DNA of 64,000 bases, from contig NZ_LMHM01000013.1 of assembly GCF_001427785.1 (NCBI RefSeq), positions 711,642 through 775,641 of the forward strand, written 5' to 3'. This DNA comes from Lysobacter sp. Root690 (GTDB taxonomy: Bacteria > Pseudomonadota > Gammaproteobacteria > Xanthomonadales > Xanthomonadaceae). Shown here piece after piece: positions 18,239 through 27,162 of the stretch (positions are counted from its first letter, which is position 1; each line of letters opens with the position of its first letter). The position numbers and the translations under genes were made by a program. The notes beneath the pieces are model-generated. The model was not told the origin of the DNA and ran no database searches. It was given only the letters and a program-made list of their open reading frames with translations.

Positions 18239-19422
18239 TGCGGCGCTCCGGCCTGAATCGAAATGGATTGGGCGCACTCGTGCAGGAAATGCCCCAGCGC
18301 TTGCGAATCGTGATGCGAGGCCTCGACGAACACCGGCGCCAGCCATTCCTGATAGGTGATCTGATCGGGCAGCGGCTGTTCCGGCGCCAGCTGATGCAGG
18401 CGATCGACGCAGGTGTGTTCGCGCAGCGGCGCCGGCACGTCGATGCGATGGCCGCTTTCGCGCGGCAGATGATGGCCAGGGAACACCAGCCAGCCGTGAT
18501 AACGGCCCGAGCGCGGCAATGCCGGCGGGCGTTCCAGGCCGAGGCGGATGGCGATCTCGTGCGACGGCAGATGCAGGCCGCTATGGCGCTGATGCGCATC
18601 GACCACCCCGGCGCCGCCCATGCGATTGGCGACTTCCAGGAACACCAGCTCGCCGTCGCCCGTCTCGAACATCTCCAGATGCAGGCAGCCTTCGCGGATG
18701 TCCAACTGGGTGATCACCTGCTGGGCGAACGCGCGATAACGCGGCTCGTCCGGCAACTGGTACGAACCCAACGGTACACCGTAGGCGAAGTCGACCGGCT
18801 TGTTGACGTAACGGCTGACCACCAGATCGACCAACACACCGTCGTGGATCAGCCCGTCGGCATGCAGCAGCTCGCCTTCAATGTATTCCTCGAGTTGATA
18901 GTCCACGCGCTGCGCGAGCTCGCGCCAGGCCGCGACCGCGTCCGCCGCGCTGGCATGCACGCTGACGCCTTCGCTGGATGCGCCTTGCCGCGGCTTGACC
19001 ACGGTCTTGCCCGACCAGGGCAGCTGCGCGGCCTCGTCGGGCGCGGAAACGAACCGCGGATAGCGCAGGCCCGAGTCGGCCAGCGCCTGCTTCATCCGGA
19101 CCTTGTCGCGCACCCGCTCGATCTGCGCCAGCGAGGCGCCGCTGAGCCCGAGGTGTTCGCGCACGTGCCAGGATTCGATCATGCCGAATTCCGACAGCGA
19201 CAGCAGCCGCTCGAAACCGTCCTCGCGCGAGGTGCGCGCCACGATGCCGGCGACCAAGTCCTCGCCCTGATCCAGCACAAGGCGGGTGCAGCGCAAATCG
19301 GCAGGCAGATCGGCCATGCGCGCCGGCTGACCGATGTAGGTCACCTCGTGGCGTTGGTGATCGATGCCCAAGCGGTAATGGATTTTCCGATACGGCACCT
19401 GATGAATGATCAGGATCTTCAT
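18235..19422 (-). CDS. ATP-grasp family ligase
   Basis: A 395-residue ATP-grasp protein. The ATP-binding lysine strand appears as KTVVKPRQGASSEGV, followed by the EEYIEGELLHADGLI adenine-binding block and the metal-binding HLEMFETGDGELVFLEVANRMGG. These enzymes join a carboxylate to an amine or thiol through an acyl phosphate. It overlaps both neighbours by four bases (ATGA and GTGA). In this setting it is a good candidate for amide formation on an amino ketone or amino acid, but the substrates are unknown. Confidence 0.87.
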   Translation of the reverse strand: MKILIIHQVPYRKIHYRLGIDHQRHEVTYIGQPARMADLPADLRCTRLVLDQGEDLVAGIVARTSREDGFERLLSLSEFGMIESWHVREHLGLSGASLAQIERVRDKVRMKQALADSGLRYPRFVSAPDEAAQLPWSGKTVVKPRQGASSEGVSVHASAADAVAAWRELAQRVDYQLEEYIEGELLHADGLIHDGVLVDLVVSRYVNKPVDFAYGVPLGSYQLPDEPRYRAFAQQVITQLDIREGCLHLEMFETGDGELVFLEVANRMGGAGVVDAHQRHSGLHLPSHEIAIRLGLERPPALPRSGRYHGWLVFPGHHLPRESGHRIDVPAPLREHTCVDRLHQLAPEQPLPDQITYQEWLAPVFVEASHHDSQALGHFLHECAQSISIQAGAPQ

Positions 19423-20402
19423 TGTCGGCACTCCAGCGCGGTGATGCCCCAGCTGAACCCCATGGCGCTGGTGGCGAGCAGGACCCGATCGCCGCGCGCG
19501 AGGCGGCGCGCGTCGACCAGATCGCGCAGCGCGATCAAGGTGTCGGCCGAACCCATGTGCGCGAGGCGGTGGTAGTTGAATACGCTCTTCTCGCGCGGCA
19601 GTCCGATCGCCGCCAGCACGCGTTCGTGCATGCTCTTGTCGCCGTGGTTGATCAGCAGATAAGCGAAGTCGTCGATCGTCAGGTCCAGCGTGTTCAAGGT
19701 GTCGTCGAGCAAGCCGACGAAGTTGTCGACATAAGCTGTCGCCAGACCTTCGCGATGTTCGCCGCGACGGATCACGATGCGCCCGTCGCGGCGTTCGCCG
19801 AAGTAATAGTCCGACCAGCTCGGATCGGTGCGCATCGCCGAATGCAGCAAGGCGAAGCTGCAGCGCTCGCCGCCGCCCAGCAGCATGGCGCCGCCGGCGT
19901 CGCCGAAATTGAACAGCGCCTTGGCCTGCGGATCGGCGTAGTCGACCATGCGGCTGAGCCGGTCGCCGAGCAGCACCAGCGCGTAGCTGTCGCGATCGCG
20001 TCGGTCGAGCGCCATCCGGTCGAGCGCGATCTGCGCCGCGGCCATGCCGGCGTTGCAGAAGTTGCCGACCTCGAAGCAATGCGCCCGCTCGATGCCCAGT
20101 TCGTGCGCGACCTTGGCCGCCGGCGACCAGAACGGCGTCTCCCATTCGCCGGCCCCGGCGTAGATCACCTGCGCGATCGCCGCCGGGTCCACGCCGCTGC
20201 GGCGCATCACCGCGCGCGCCGCGTCCAGCGCCAGTTCCCAGGAGTGTTCGTCGTCGCCGAGCACCGGAAAACTATCGCAGTGGGTGATCTGCAGAATATC
20301 GTCCACCGGCACGCCGCAAGCGGCGTGCATGCTCGACACCTCGGCGCGGGCGCTGGGGAAACTCAGGTCGAAGTCGACGATTCCGTTCATCGGGCGGGTC
20401 AT
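19419..20402 (-). CDS. KAS III-like acyltransferase/condensing enzyme
   Basis: A 327-residue thiolase-fold protein related to ketoacyl-ACP synthase III. The active cysteine is C116 in EVGNFCNAGMAAA and a histidine follows in LINHGDKSM. Where FabH has the asparagine of GNTSAA, this protein has HMGSADTL, so the classical Cys-His-Asn triad is not obvious; an aspartate is close by. Such variation is known in KAS III relatives that transfer acyl groups to oxygen or nitrogen instead of condensing. It starts four bases after the dioxygenase stop. Confidence 0.85.
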   Translation of the reverse strand: MTRPMNGIVDFDLSFPSARAEVSSMHAACGVPVDDILQITHCDSFPVLGDDEHSWELALDAARAVMRRSGVDPAAIAQVIYAGAGEWETPFWSPAAKVAHELGIERAHCFEVGNFCNAGMAAAQIALDRMALDRRDRDSYALVLLGDRLSRMVDYADPQAKALFNFGDAGGAMLLGGGERCSFALLHSAMRTDPSWSDYYFGERRDGRIVIRRGEHREGLATAYVDNFVGLLDDTLNTLDLTIDDFAYLLINHGDKSMHERVLAAIGLPREKSVFNYHRLAHMGSADTLIALRDLVDARRLARGDRVLLATSAMGFSWGITALECRQ

Positions 20403-20406
20403 GGCG

Positions 20407-21246
20407 TCAGTGCAGTTCGATGCTGATTCGATGCACGGTGCGATCCACGCCGGGCTCGACGTCGGTGACCGCGTGCAGCGTGGTCTGGGTCTTCCACGCG
20501 ACCAGATCGTTGTTGCTCCACTCGTGGGTGTAGACCCGCTGCGGCGCCTGGATCAGTTCGTCGATCAGGGCGAAGAACGCCGCGTTGTCGTTGGCGTCCA
20601 GGCCGATCACCGAGTCCAGATACTCCGGCGCGCCGTACAGGTACTTGCGGCCGGTGTCGGGATCGATCTTGACCAGATCGTGTTCGACCTTCGGATGCTT
20701 GGTCTCGATCCAGGCCTTGAACTCCGCCACCGACAGGCCGACGTGTTCGGCCTGGATGCGCAGCCGCTTGGACACCGTGTGCAGCGCCTTGCGTCCGTCG
20801 ATCCGCGCCTTCCATTCCTCGGGCAGGCGGTCGTAGACATCGGCCGCGTTGGCGAACAAGGTGTGCCCGCTGTCGCTGGGCACCTTGATCCCGTGCAGCA
20901 GGGTGTACGGCGCCGGATTGGCCACGAAGGACGAATCCTGATGCCAGAAATTGCCGACCCGGGCGATGCCGATCGGCTTGTTGTCGCGTACCTCGTTGGA
21001 GGAAATCATGATCTCCTCGAACTCGGGATGACGGTATTTGTCCAGCACGAACGGGATCGGCCGGCCCAGCCGCGCGGCCAGTTCGAGCTGCTGCTGCGGG
21101 GTCAGCGCGATGCTGCGCACCACCACCAGCTCGCGCTGATGCAGTTGCTCGACGAACTGGTTCCACAGCTCGGGCTGCTGGAAGTCTTCGTAGGTCACAC
21201 CGGTGAATTCGGCACCGATGAAGGGGGTGATCTGGTTCAAAGCCAC
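20407..21246 (-). CDS. TauD/TfdA-family Fe(II)/2-oxoglutarate dioxygenase
   Basis: A 279-residue non-haem iron dioxygenase. The metal ligands are H102 and D104 in NFWHQDSSF and H258 in TTLHAVTD, and R273 near the C-terminus should bind 2-oxoglutarate. It probably hydroxylates or desaturates a pathway intermediate. The start is GTG with a strong AAGGAGAA site upstream. It lies 25 bases after the alpha-oxoamine synthase gene. Confidence 0.9.
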   Translation of the reverse strand: MALNQITPFIGAEFTGVTYEDFQQPELWNQFVEQLHQRELVVVRSIALTPQQQLELAARLGRPIPFVLDKYRHPEFEEIMISSNEVRDNKPIGIARVGNFWHQDSSFVANPAPYTLLHGIKVPSDSGHTLFANAADVYDRLPEEWKARIDGRKALHTVSKRLRIQAEHVGLSVAEFKAWIETKHPKVEHDLVKIDPDTGRKYLYGAPEYLDSVIGLDANDNAAFFALIDELIQAPQRVYTHEWSNNDLVAWKTQTTLHAVTDVEPGVDRTVHRISIELH

Positions 21247-21271
21247 GGTCGTTCTCCTTGCGATCGGTGGG

Positions 21272-22495
21272 TTATTCCTGCTCGAGGCACAGCTGCAGCG
21301 TGCTCACGAAGGCTTCGATCTGTTCCGGCGTGCGGAACGGGGCGATGGTGACGCGGAAGCGTTCGGTGCCCTTGGGCACGGACGGATAGGTCACCGGCGC
21401 GACGTAGATTCCGAACTCGTCGAGCAGGCGCCGCGACACCCGATGCACGCGTTCGCCGCCGGGCACGATCACCGGCACGATGTGGGTGCCGCCGTCGAGG
21501 AAGCGCAGCCCGGCCTTGCGCAGCGCGTTCTTCAGCCGGATCACGTTGTCCATCACCGCGCGGCGCAGGTCGTCGCCGCGCTGCACGATGTCCAGGCCGG
21601 TCAGCGTCGCGTCGAGCACCGCCTGCGGCATGGTCGAGCTGAAGATGAAACCCGGCGCATGCGAGCGCACGTAATCGATCGCGCTGTCGGGGCCGGCGAC
21701 ATAGCCGCCCAGCGTGCCCAGTGCCTTGCTGAAAACGCCTTGGACGAAGGTCGCGCGGTGATCGTTGAGCTCCTCGGCCAGGCCCGCGCCGGTCGGGCCC
21801 ATCAGGCCGATCGCGTGGGTTTCGTCGAGGAAGGTCAGCGCGCCGTGCTTTTCGGCCAGATCGAAGAACGCGCCGAGCGGCGCCACGTCGCCGTCCATCG
21901 AATACACCGACTCGAACACGATCAGCTTCGGCCGCTCGCGATCGTACCCGGCGAGCATGCGGTCGAGCGCCTCGTAATCGTTGTGTGGAAACACATGCTT
22001 GGTGCAGCCGGTGCGGGCGATGCCCTCGATCAATGAGCGATGGTTGTTGCGGTCCGAGAACACGACCATGTCGGGGATGGCCGCGATCAGCGTGCTCAAG
22101 GTTTCGAAGTTGGCGGCGTAACCGCTGGAGAACACCAGCGCGCGGCCCTTGCCGTGCCATGCGGCGATGCGCTTTTCCAGTTCGGCGTGCGAGACGCTGG
22201 TGCCGCCGATGTTGCGCGAGCCGCCGCTGCTGGTGCCGTGCAGTTGGGTCGACTCGATCTGGGCCTTGATCAGGTCGGGATGCTGGCCGAGCCCGAAGTA
22301 ATCGTTGCCGCTCCACACCTGCACGACCCGGCCGCCGTGCGCGGTGTGGCCGGGGTGTTCGCTGATGTGCGAGAACTCGTAGAACGTGCGGTACAGGCCG
22401 TTTTCACGCAGATCGTCGAGCTTCTTCTGCAACGGTGCGAACAGCGCCGTCGCGACGTCGAACGTCTTCAACGGAGTTTCAAATACGGCTTCCAT
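21272..22495 (-). CDS. PLP-dependent alpha-oxoamine synthase (ALAS/AONS/CqsA family)
   Basis: A 407-residue class II PLP enzyme of the alpha-oxoamine synthase family, which joins an amino acid to an acyl-CoA or acyl-ACP with loss of CO2. Family motifs are clear: SGNDYFGLGQHP, GTSSGGSRNIGG (residues 87-98), FESVYSMDGD, LDETHAIG with D224 and H227, and the PLP lysine K257 in FSKALG. It is closest in style to 5-aminolevulinate synthase, but its place at the head of a biosynthetic operon argues for secondary metabolism. GGGAG lies about eleven bases upstream of the ATG. Alternative family members include CqsA-type autoinducer synthases. Confidence 0.92.
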   Translation of the reverse strand: MEAVFETPLKTFDVATALFAPLQKKLDDLRENGLYRTFYEFSHISEHPGHTAHGGRVVQVWSGNDYFGLGQHPDLIKAQIESTQLHGTSSGGSRNIGGTSVSHAELEKRIAAWHGKGRALVFSSGYAANFETLSTLIAAIPDMVVFSDRNNHRSLIEGIARTGCTKHVFPHNDYEALDRMLAGYDRERPKLIVFESVYSMDGDVAPLGAFFDLAEKHGALTFLDETHAIGLMGPTGAGLAEELNDHRATFVQGVFSKALGTLGGYVAGPDSAIDYVRSHAPGFIFSSTMPQAVLDATLTGLDIVQRGDDLRRAVMDNVIRLKNALRKAGLRFLDGGTHIVPVIVPGGERVHRVSRRLLDEFGIYVAPVTYPSVPKGTERFRVTIAPFRTPEQIEAFVSTLQLCLEQE

Positions 22496-23564
22496 GGCGT
22501 GCGATCTCCCGGTCGAGCGGCCACTGCGGTGCCGCCGACTTCATGAGTACGAAGTGGGTCTGTGGGGATGGGGCGGGGGAGCGCGCTCCGAACCTTGCGG
22601 CTCAGGCGCGGTGCTGCGCGTTGGTCGCGGTCAACACCGAAGGCGGTGCGGCGCGGTCGGTTCGAGGGATTTCGATCTTGCGGACATAACGTTCCTTGTC
22701 ATGGCTCGGTCATGCTGAGTCTGTCCTTTGCCTTTGCGAATACTGCCAGTTGCGCAGCGGCGTGAAAGTTACTTCGCGCTATTTTCATATGCCACCGAAT
22801 AATTCGGGAACTGTGACGGCATATCGATCATTCGTCGTAGACAAAAAATAGTTGTGCATCGGTTGTGCTTACGAACGGTATCGCGCTCACTCAATCGCGA
22901 TCTCTTGCATGAATAACCATCTTTTTCCTGGAGATTTGCGCGGAAGCGTTCATGGTCTTGATGCGAGTGAGAGATCGGTCGGGTGGTTGCATGGGTGAAA
23001 CACGATGGCGTCGACGCGACCGATACGCGTGCGCTACGCGAGACGGATGCGTATGCGTATGCGGCAAAACATCGAAAGACATCGAATGAAAAATGCGCCG
23101 GTCGTTGCGTCTTGGCGACCATCGCCATCGCCGTCGTAGCGAATGCATGCAAGGCGATGGCCGGGCGTTGCGGCATTGGATGATTGCGCATCCGCATCTC
23201 ATCGGATGAGTCGCCCGATCCGTGTCGCGGGACAACATCGAAACCGCGATGGCATCGATGACCAACTGCGTGCGCTCGCCTCGCCGGCAAGATCCGCTTA
23301 TCGACGCGGGCTGGTGTCTTGGATTGCGCATACGGCGGTCATCCTTTCGCAACACCGCCGACGCAAATCCGACCCGATACGCAACGCCGCGCCGACCGAG
23401 CTGGGCCGCCGCGCCGTGCCGTCGTCGATTCGCGTCGACCCGCCGCGTGGCCACTGCATGGATCGAAACCTGCGCTACGTCACGGTTGTCCCGCGCCGTG
23501 GCCCCTGGCCGCGCCCGACCGCGTTAGCAGTTGGAACATCAGGTGGTGAAACAGGGGAGTGGAC
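22496..23564. other. Long divergent intergenic region
   Basis: Over 1 kb separates the biosynthetic operon (minus strand) from the cytochrome-like gene (plus strand). The part 22780-22940 is clearly more AT-rich than its surroundings and probably contains the operon promoter. Two 13-base dyads stand out: CCGAAT-A-ATTCGG at 22795-22807 and CTCATC-G-GATGAG at 23198-23210. No convincing gene is seen; only very short frames of about 20 residues exist. Confidence 0.6.
22795..22807. promoter_or_regulatory. AT-rich 13-bp dyad, possible operator
   Basis: CCGAAT and ATTCGG are perfect complements around a single A, within the AT-rich part of the region upstream of the alpha-oxoamine synthase operon and about 300 bases from its start codon. 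No regulator binding site consensus is recognised; function is inferred only from symmetry and place. Confidence 0.35.
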
Positions 23565-24986
23565 ATGAAGACAGCACTGACCGTGGCTGGAATGCTCGTG
23601 TGCGTCGTGGCCGCCGCCGCGCCGCTGGACGTCACCAAGCCCGCCGATCAAGGCGCCGAGCTGCAGCGCAAGCTACTGGCCACGCCCAACCCCGCGCCCT
23701 CGCGCTTTCCGAGCTTCGACCCGCACTACCCGCCGCCGCCGGGGACGCCGGATGTATTCCAGCTCAGCCAGGACTACCCGAAGACCTTCAAGCAAGAAAC
23801 CTTTCCGTGGATGGCGATCGACTTCAAGGCCTTCCCGACCGAGTACATGGGCGCGGTGCTGAGCTACTGCCTGGAAGGCAATGTCGACGTCGATTTCAAG
23901 GTGCAGGACAACAAGGTGCGCAAGTGGTACCACGCGCCGTGGCTGCACGACGACGGCGATCAATTCGGCGCCGGCCGCGAGTACCACCACGGCATGACCC
24001 GCGAGCGCAAGGCGCGCCCGTTCGAACTGCATCGCAGTCAGAGCGCGCCCGGGCAGAACTGGGCAGTCGGCTTCTATAACGACCGCGGCGGCACCGCGCT
24101 GGGCAAAGTCTGGCGTACCGCCAGCGGCTACCCCGATCCGTACGCCTCGACCTTCCCCGAGAACAGCGTCGCCTGCAAATTGCTGTTCACCGACGCCAGC
24201 GTCGAACAGATCCCGTACCTCGTCGGCAGCAAGACCTGGACCGCCAACATCTACCCCGACACCGCGTACAACAAACCGCGCGTCGACAAACCCATGCGCC
24301 TGCTGCAACTGGACGTGGCGGTCAAGGACCCGCGCGTGGCCGACACCACCGGCTGGATCTACGGCACCTTCGTCTACGACGGCGGCGGCGCCGGCAAGAC
24401 CGTGTGGGACCGCATGGTGCCGGTCGGCCTGAGCTGGGGCGACGACCGCCAGGACCGCACCGACGCCAACCGCGACGGCGTGTTCGTCAACACCTCGCTG
24501 ACCCAGGCCCGCATCACGTCTTCATTGGTCGAACAAACCGGCTGGGACTACGGCAACCGCGCCTACGTCCGCCACCATGGCCTCGGCGGCCGCGTCAACG
24601 GCCCGATCGACAGCCCGGTGTCCTCGTGCATCTCCTGCCACGGCCGCGCCGGCACCTACGTCGGCACCACCATCGGCCCCAAGAGCGGCCAACCGATGGC
24701 GATGGCGTACTTCGCCGCGAGCAAACCCAGCGATTTCCCGCTGAGCCAGTTCGACGAATTCTTCAAACCGATCCCCGGCGGCGCCCACATCGAAGTGCAG
24801 AACAACGAACGCTTCGTGACCACCGATTACTCGCTGCAACTCACCGGCGGCATCCGCAACTTCTATCAAAACCTGCGCAGCCAACCGGTCATGAAGACCT
24901 TGCATGCGCGCGGGGTGTCGGCGATGGCGGCGAAGGAGCTGCAGGCGGAAGAGCCGTTGCCGAAGGTAGCGCGCGATGCGGATTGA
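23565..24986 (+). CDS. Exported monohaem cytochrome c-like protein
   Basis: A 473-residue exported protein with a signal peptide ending around AAAA-P. A single haem-binding motif CISCH lies near residue 365 in SSCISCHGRAGT. The rest is a large soluble domain rich in aromatic residues with a WIYGTFVYDG stretch. It is far larger than simple cytochromes c and has only one CxxCH, so it may be a haem enzyme or a substrate-binding protein with an attached haem. The ATG is chosen because GGGGAG lies five bases upstream; a GTG six bases earlier is less likely. It is divergent from the biosynthetic operon. Confidence 0.8.
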   Translation: MKTALTVAGMLVCVVAAAAPLDVTKPADQGAELQRKLLATPNPAPSRFPSFDPHYPPPPGTPDVFQLSQDYPKTFKQETFPWMAIDFKAFPTEYMGAVLSYCLEGNVDVDFKVQDNKVRKWYHAPWLHDDGDQFGAGREYHHGMTRERKARPFELHRSQSAPGQNWAVGFYNDRGGTALGKVWRTASGYPDPYASTFPENSVACKLLFTDASVEQIPYLVGSKTWTANIYPDTAYNKPRVDKPMRLLQLDVAVKDPRVADTTGWIYGTFVYDGGGAGKTVWDRMVPVGLSWGDDRQDRTDANRDGVFVNTSLTQARITSSLVEQTGWDYGNRAYVRHHGLGGRVNGPIDSPVSSCISCHGRAGTYVGTTIGPKSGQPMAMAYFAASKPSDFPLSQFDEFFKPIPGGAHIEVQNNERFVTTDYSLQLTGGIRNFYQNLRSQPVMKTLHARGVSAMAAKELQAEEPLPKVARDAD

Positions 24987-25067
24987 GGCGGGCGATGCAA
25001 CAAAGCTGAGAACTGCGGCCGACTATGACGGTATCCGTAGTGCGAGCACGGACGTGTCGGAGCGGAT

Positions 25068-25709
25068 ATGGAATCCAATCGCGGTATATCGACAGCGGTA
25101 ACCTGCGGACTGTGTATCGCCTCGGCGCTTGCGGGTGCCGGGGCCTATGCGATCGCGTCCGGAAAGACGGGGAGTGCTTACAAAATACTTTGGAGTGCCG
25201 AAGCGGCCGGATGGGCTTCCGCGTTGGGAGCGTTGTTTGCGGCGATTGTCGCGTTGAAGCTGGGCCTGGACGCCATGCGGCAACAGGCGGCGAGTCAAGC
25301 GCTCAAGCGCAAAGCCGCAGCCGCGATCTTCATGCGATCGCTGACCGTCGCGATCAACTGGATCAGAACGGTTGACGAGATGGAAGCCAGATGGGCCATC
25401 CGCGGCGTGACAGCGGCGGATGTCGACTCGGCGATTCGGGAGTTCGATGCAATGGCCGATCTGATACCCGTGGAATTGGCGCCGTTGTCGCTGGAATTGG
25501 ATGAGGTCGCCGTAAAGCAACTGGCCCTGGCGGATTTGGCTGTGCGCGAAGCGCGCAAGGGCATGCCCCGTAGTCAAGCCGCGCCGCAAGCGCGGTGGGA
25601 CGAAGTGCTTGATTACCAGCGTGAGATCAAGACGCATGTCTACGCGGCTGGCGAGCGGGTGCACAAGGAATGTTATGGGCGCGATGCTCCTGTTTCCTGG
25701 ATGCCATGA
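25068..25709 (+). CDS. Hypothetical membrane protein
   Basis: A 213-residue protein with two hydrophobic segments near residues 10-30 and 45-67, then a cytoplasmic helical domain of about 140 residues. I recognise no family. Codon use is less GC-biased than in the neighbouring core genes. It begins the accessory stretch of orphan genes extending to about 30.2 kb. Confidence 0.65.
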   Translation: MESNRGISTAVTCGLCIASALAGAGAYAIASGKTGSAYKILWSAEAAGWASALGALFAAIVALKLGLDAMRQQAASQALKRKAAAAIFMRSLTVAINWIRTVDEMEARWAIRGVTAADVDSAIREFDAMADLIPVELAPLSLELDEVAVKQLALADLAVREARKGMPRSQAAPQARWDEVLDYQREIKTHVYAAGERVHKECYGRDAPVSWMP

Positions 25710-25784
25710 ACACCGGGCAGGGCGCGCGCATATCTGTACACTGCACTTCGGGTTTTCTTGTTGTCGGCGCTACCTGAGGTGACT

Positions 25785-25964
25785 GTGGCTATCGTTGATC
25801 TGAATGCAGAAGAGTTGGTAATGATTCGCGAGGCGTTGCACTACTCAAAGCGCGCCAAGCGCGACGGCCCCGCGCCGAAAAGCCTGACCGAACAATCCAT
25901 TCGCACGATAGACAGTGCGCTGGCCAAGTTGGCGGACGCGAAAGAGCAACCGCACCAACAGTAA
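25785..25964 (+). CDS. Small hypothetical protein
   Basis: A 59-residue protein starting at GTG with GAGGT just upstream; a TTG 27 bases earlier is in frame but lacks a binding site. The sequence is acidic-basic mixed and probably helical (DLNAEELVMIREALHY). A strong terminator hairpin follows its stop. Function unknown. Confidence 0.6.
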   Translation: MAIVDLNAEELVMIREALHYSKRAKRDGPAPKSLTEQSIRTIDSALAKLADAKEQPHQQ

Positions 25965-25975
25965 ATCGGCGCATG

Positions 25976-26005
25976 AAAAAAGCCCCGCTTGGCGGGGCTT
26001 TTTTA
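25976..26005. terminator. Bidirectional rho-independent terminator
   Basis: AGCCCCGC at 25981-25988 pairs with GCGGGGCT at 25992-25999 around TTG. A run of A precedes it and a run of T follows it, so it can end transcription both of the small plus-strand gene at 25785-25964 and of the minus-strand gene at 26028-26504. Confidence 0.92.
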
Positions 26006-26027
26006 GTTCGCAGATCGCAAACGAGCC

Positions 26028-26504
26028 TTACGATGCGCTCGGCGCCGAAGGCTGCACTTCCGGCCGCGCCCGATTGAACCGGGCCGACAAGGTCTTGCGC
26101 AGGCCTTCCAGCCCTTCGCCCTTGCCGGAAATCTTCAAGAACGCATAGCCCTCCAGCGCATTGCTCATCAGGTCGCTGCCCAGCGCCATGTGGGTGTCGT
26201 TGGCGCGCTCGAACAAGCGCGTCAACCGCACCAGCCGCGGCCGCAGCGCATCGAACGCGGCCAGGTCGCGACGCATCGCCTCCAGGTCGAAATTGCGCGG
26301 CAGGATGTTCGGGTTCTGCTGCATCACGTCCACCGCCTGCCGGCAGAACGACTCCGACTTCTCGCCCATCTTGGTCAACTGCCGGCGCTGGTCCACGTTC
26401 AAGCCGATCAACGGCGCCAACTGCGCTTCCAACTGCGTGAGCGCCGCATCCACGGCGTCCAGCGCCTCGGCGGACAGATTCAAATCGATCAGGTTCTGAC
26501 TCAT
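26028..26504 (-). CDS. Hypothetical helical protein
   Basis: A 158-residue cytoplasmic protein, almost certainly all-helical, with no signal or membrane segment. It starts MSQNLIDLNLSAEALDAV, preceded by AAGGA at a good distance; a start 21 bases earlier is less likely. The C-terminal tail is rich in proline and serine. It ends at the bidirectional terminator. No family recognised. Confidence 0.72.
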   Translation of the reverse strand: MSQNLIDLNLSAEALDAVDAALTQLEAQLAPLIGLNVDQRRQLTKMGEKSESFCRQAVDVMQQNPNILPRNFDLEAMRRDLAAFDALRPRLVRLTRLFERANDTHMALGSDLMSNALEGYAFLKISGKGEGLEGLRKTLSARFNRARPEVQPSAPSAS

Positions 26505-27162
26505 CTTCGTTCCTTGATAGTCCATGTCAGTACGCCGGCCGACACGGCCGACGCGCGCAGCCTAGACCGCCGTCCGCGCGCCGAAACCCGGCCCGCGCCC
26601 GCCCGCGAGCCCGCATTCACGCCTCCGAAAGCTTGCGCACACCGCATGCACCCTTGCGTGCGCAGCGCCGATGCCGGCGCGCAAGCCTCCAAGCATCGCG
26701 CGCAAGCCTTCGCGCCCGGTCGCAAGGCTCCCAGGCTTGCGATCGCAGACCTCGACGCTCCGACCGCAAGGCTCGCGATCCCAAACGCAAGGTGCAACGC
26801 CCCGCGCGCAAGCCTCCAAGCCCGCGCGCAAGCCTCGGACCCTTGCGATGGCAAGCCTTTGCTCTCCACTCGCAAGGTTCCGAGCCTTGCGGCCGGCCCT
26901 CAAAGCCTTGCGCACCCCGCCGCGAACCTTGCGCCCGCAACCGCCGACGCGGCGCCTGCGATCCCGGCCCGCAACCCCCGCCTATCGCGTGCCGCGAATG
27001 CAGCCATCAGGCACACGCCTGCGCCGCAGCATCCCAAACCCGAAACTTTTTCGGCCGACGCCCGGCCCGGACGCCGGACAACCGCAGCGCCACGCCCCAA
27101 ACGCCGCCATTTGCGCGGCACGACCGCCGCCCCAACGACGACGGCCGAGCTTGCGAGGGCCG
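26505..27162. other. Gene-free low-complexity stretch
   Basis: No supported gene in about 650 bases, although several frames on both strands stay open because of the extreme base composition. The left half contains the phased CGCAAG/CTTGCG motif array described separately. The remainder is proline/arginine/alanine-rich in every frame. Confidence 0.6.
26632..26933. repeat. Phased CGCAAG / CTTGCG motif array
   Basis: CGCAAG occurs at 26680, 26701, 26721, 26765, 26786, 26807, 26827 and 26871, and its complement CTTGCG at 26632, 26653, 26736, 26842, 26886, 26907 and 26928. Many neighbouring copies are 20 or 21 bases apart, usually within GCGCAAGCCT or its complement. Sequence between copies is variable, so this is a degenerate array rather than a clean tandem repeat. 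Confidence 0.75.

Noticed and set aside
22769-23290. 173-residue minus-strand frame in the long intergenic region
   Set aside because: No ribosome site, composition unlike coding sequence, and other frames are equally open. Short sub-frames of about 20 residues were considered as leader peptides but lack support.
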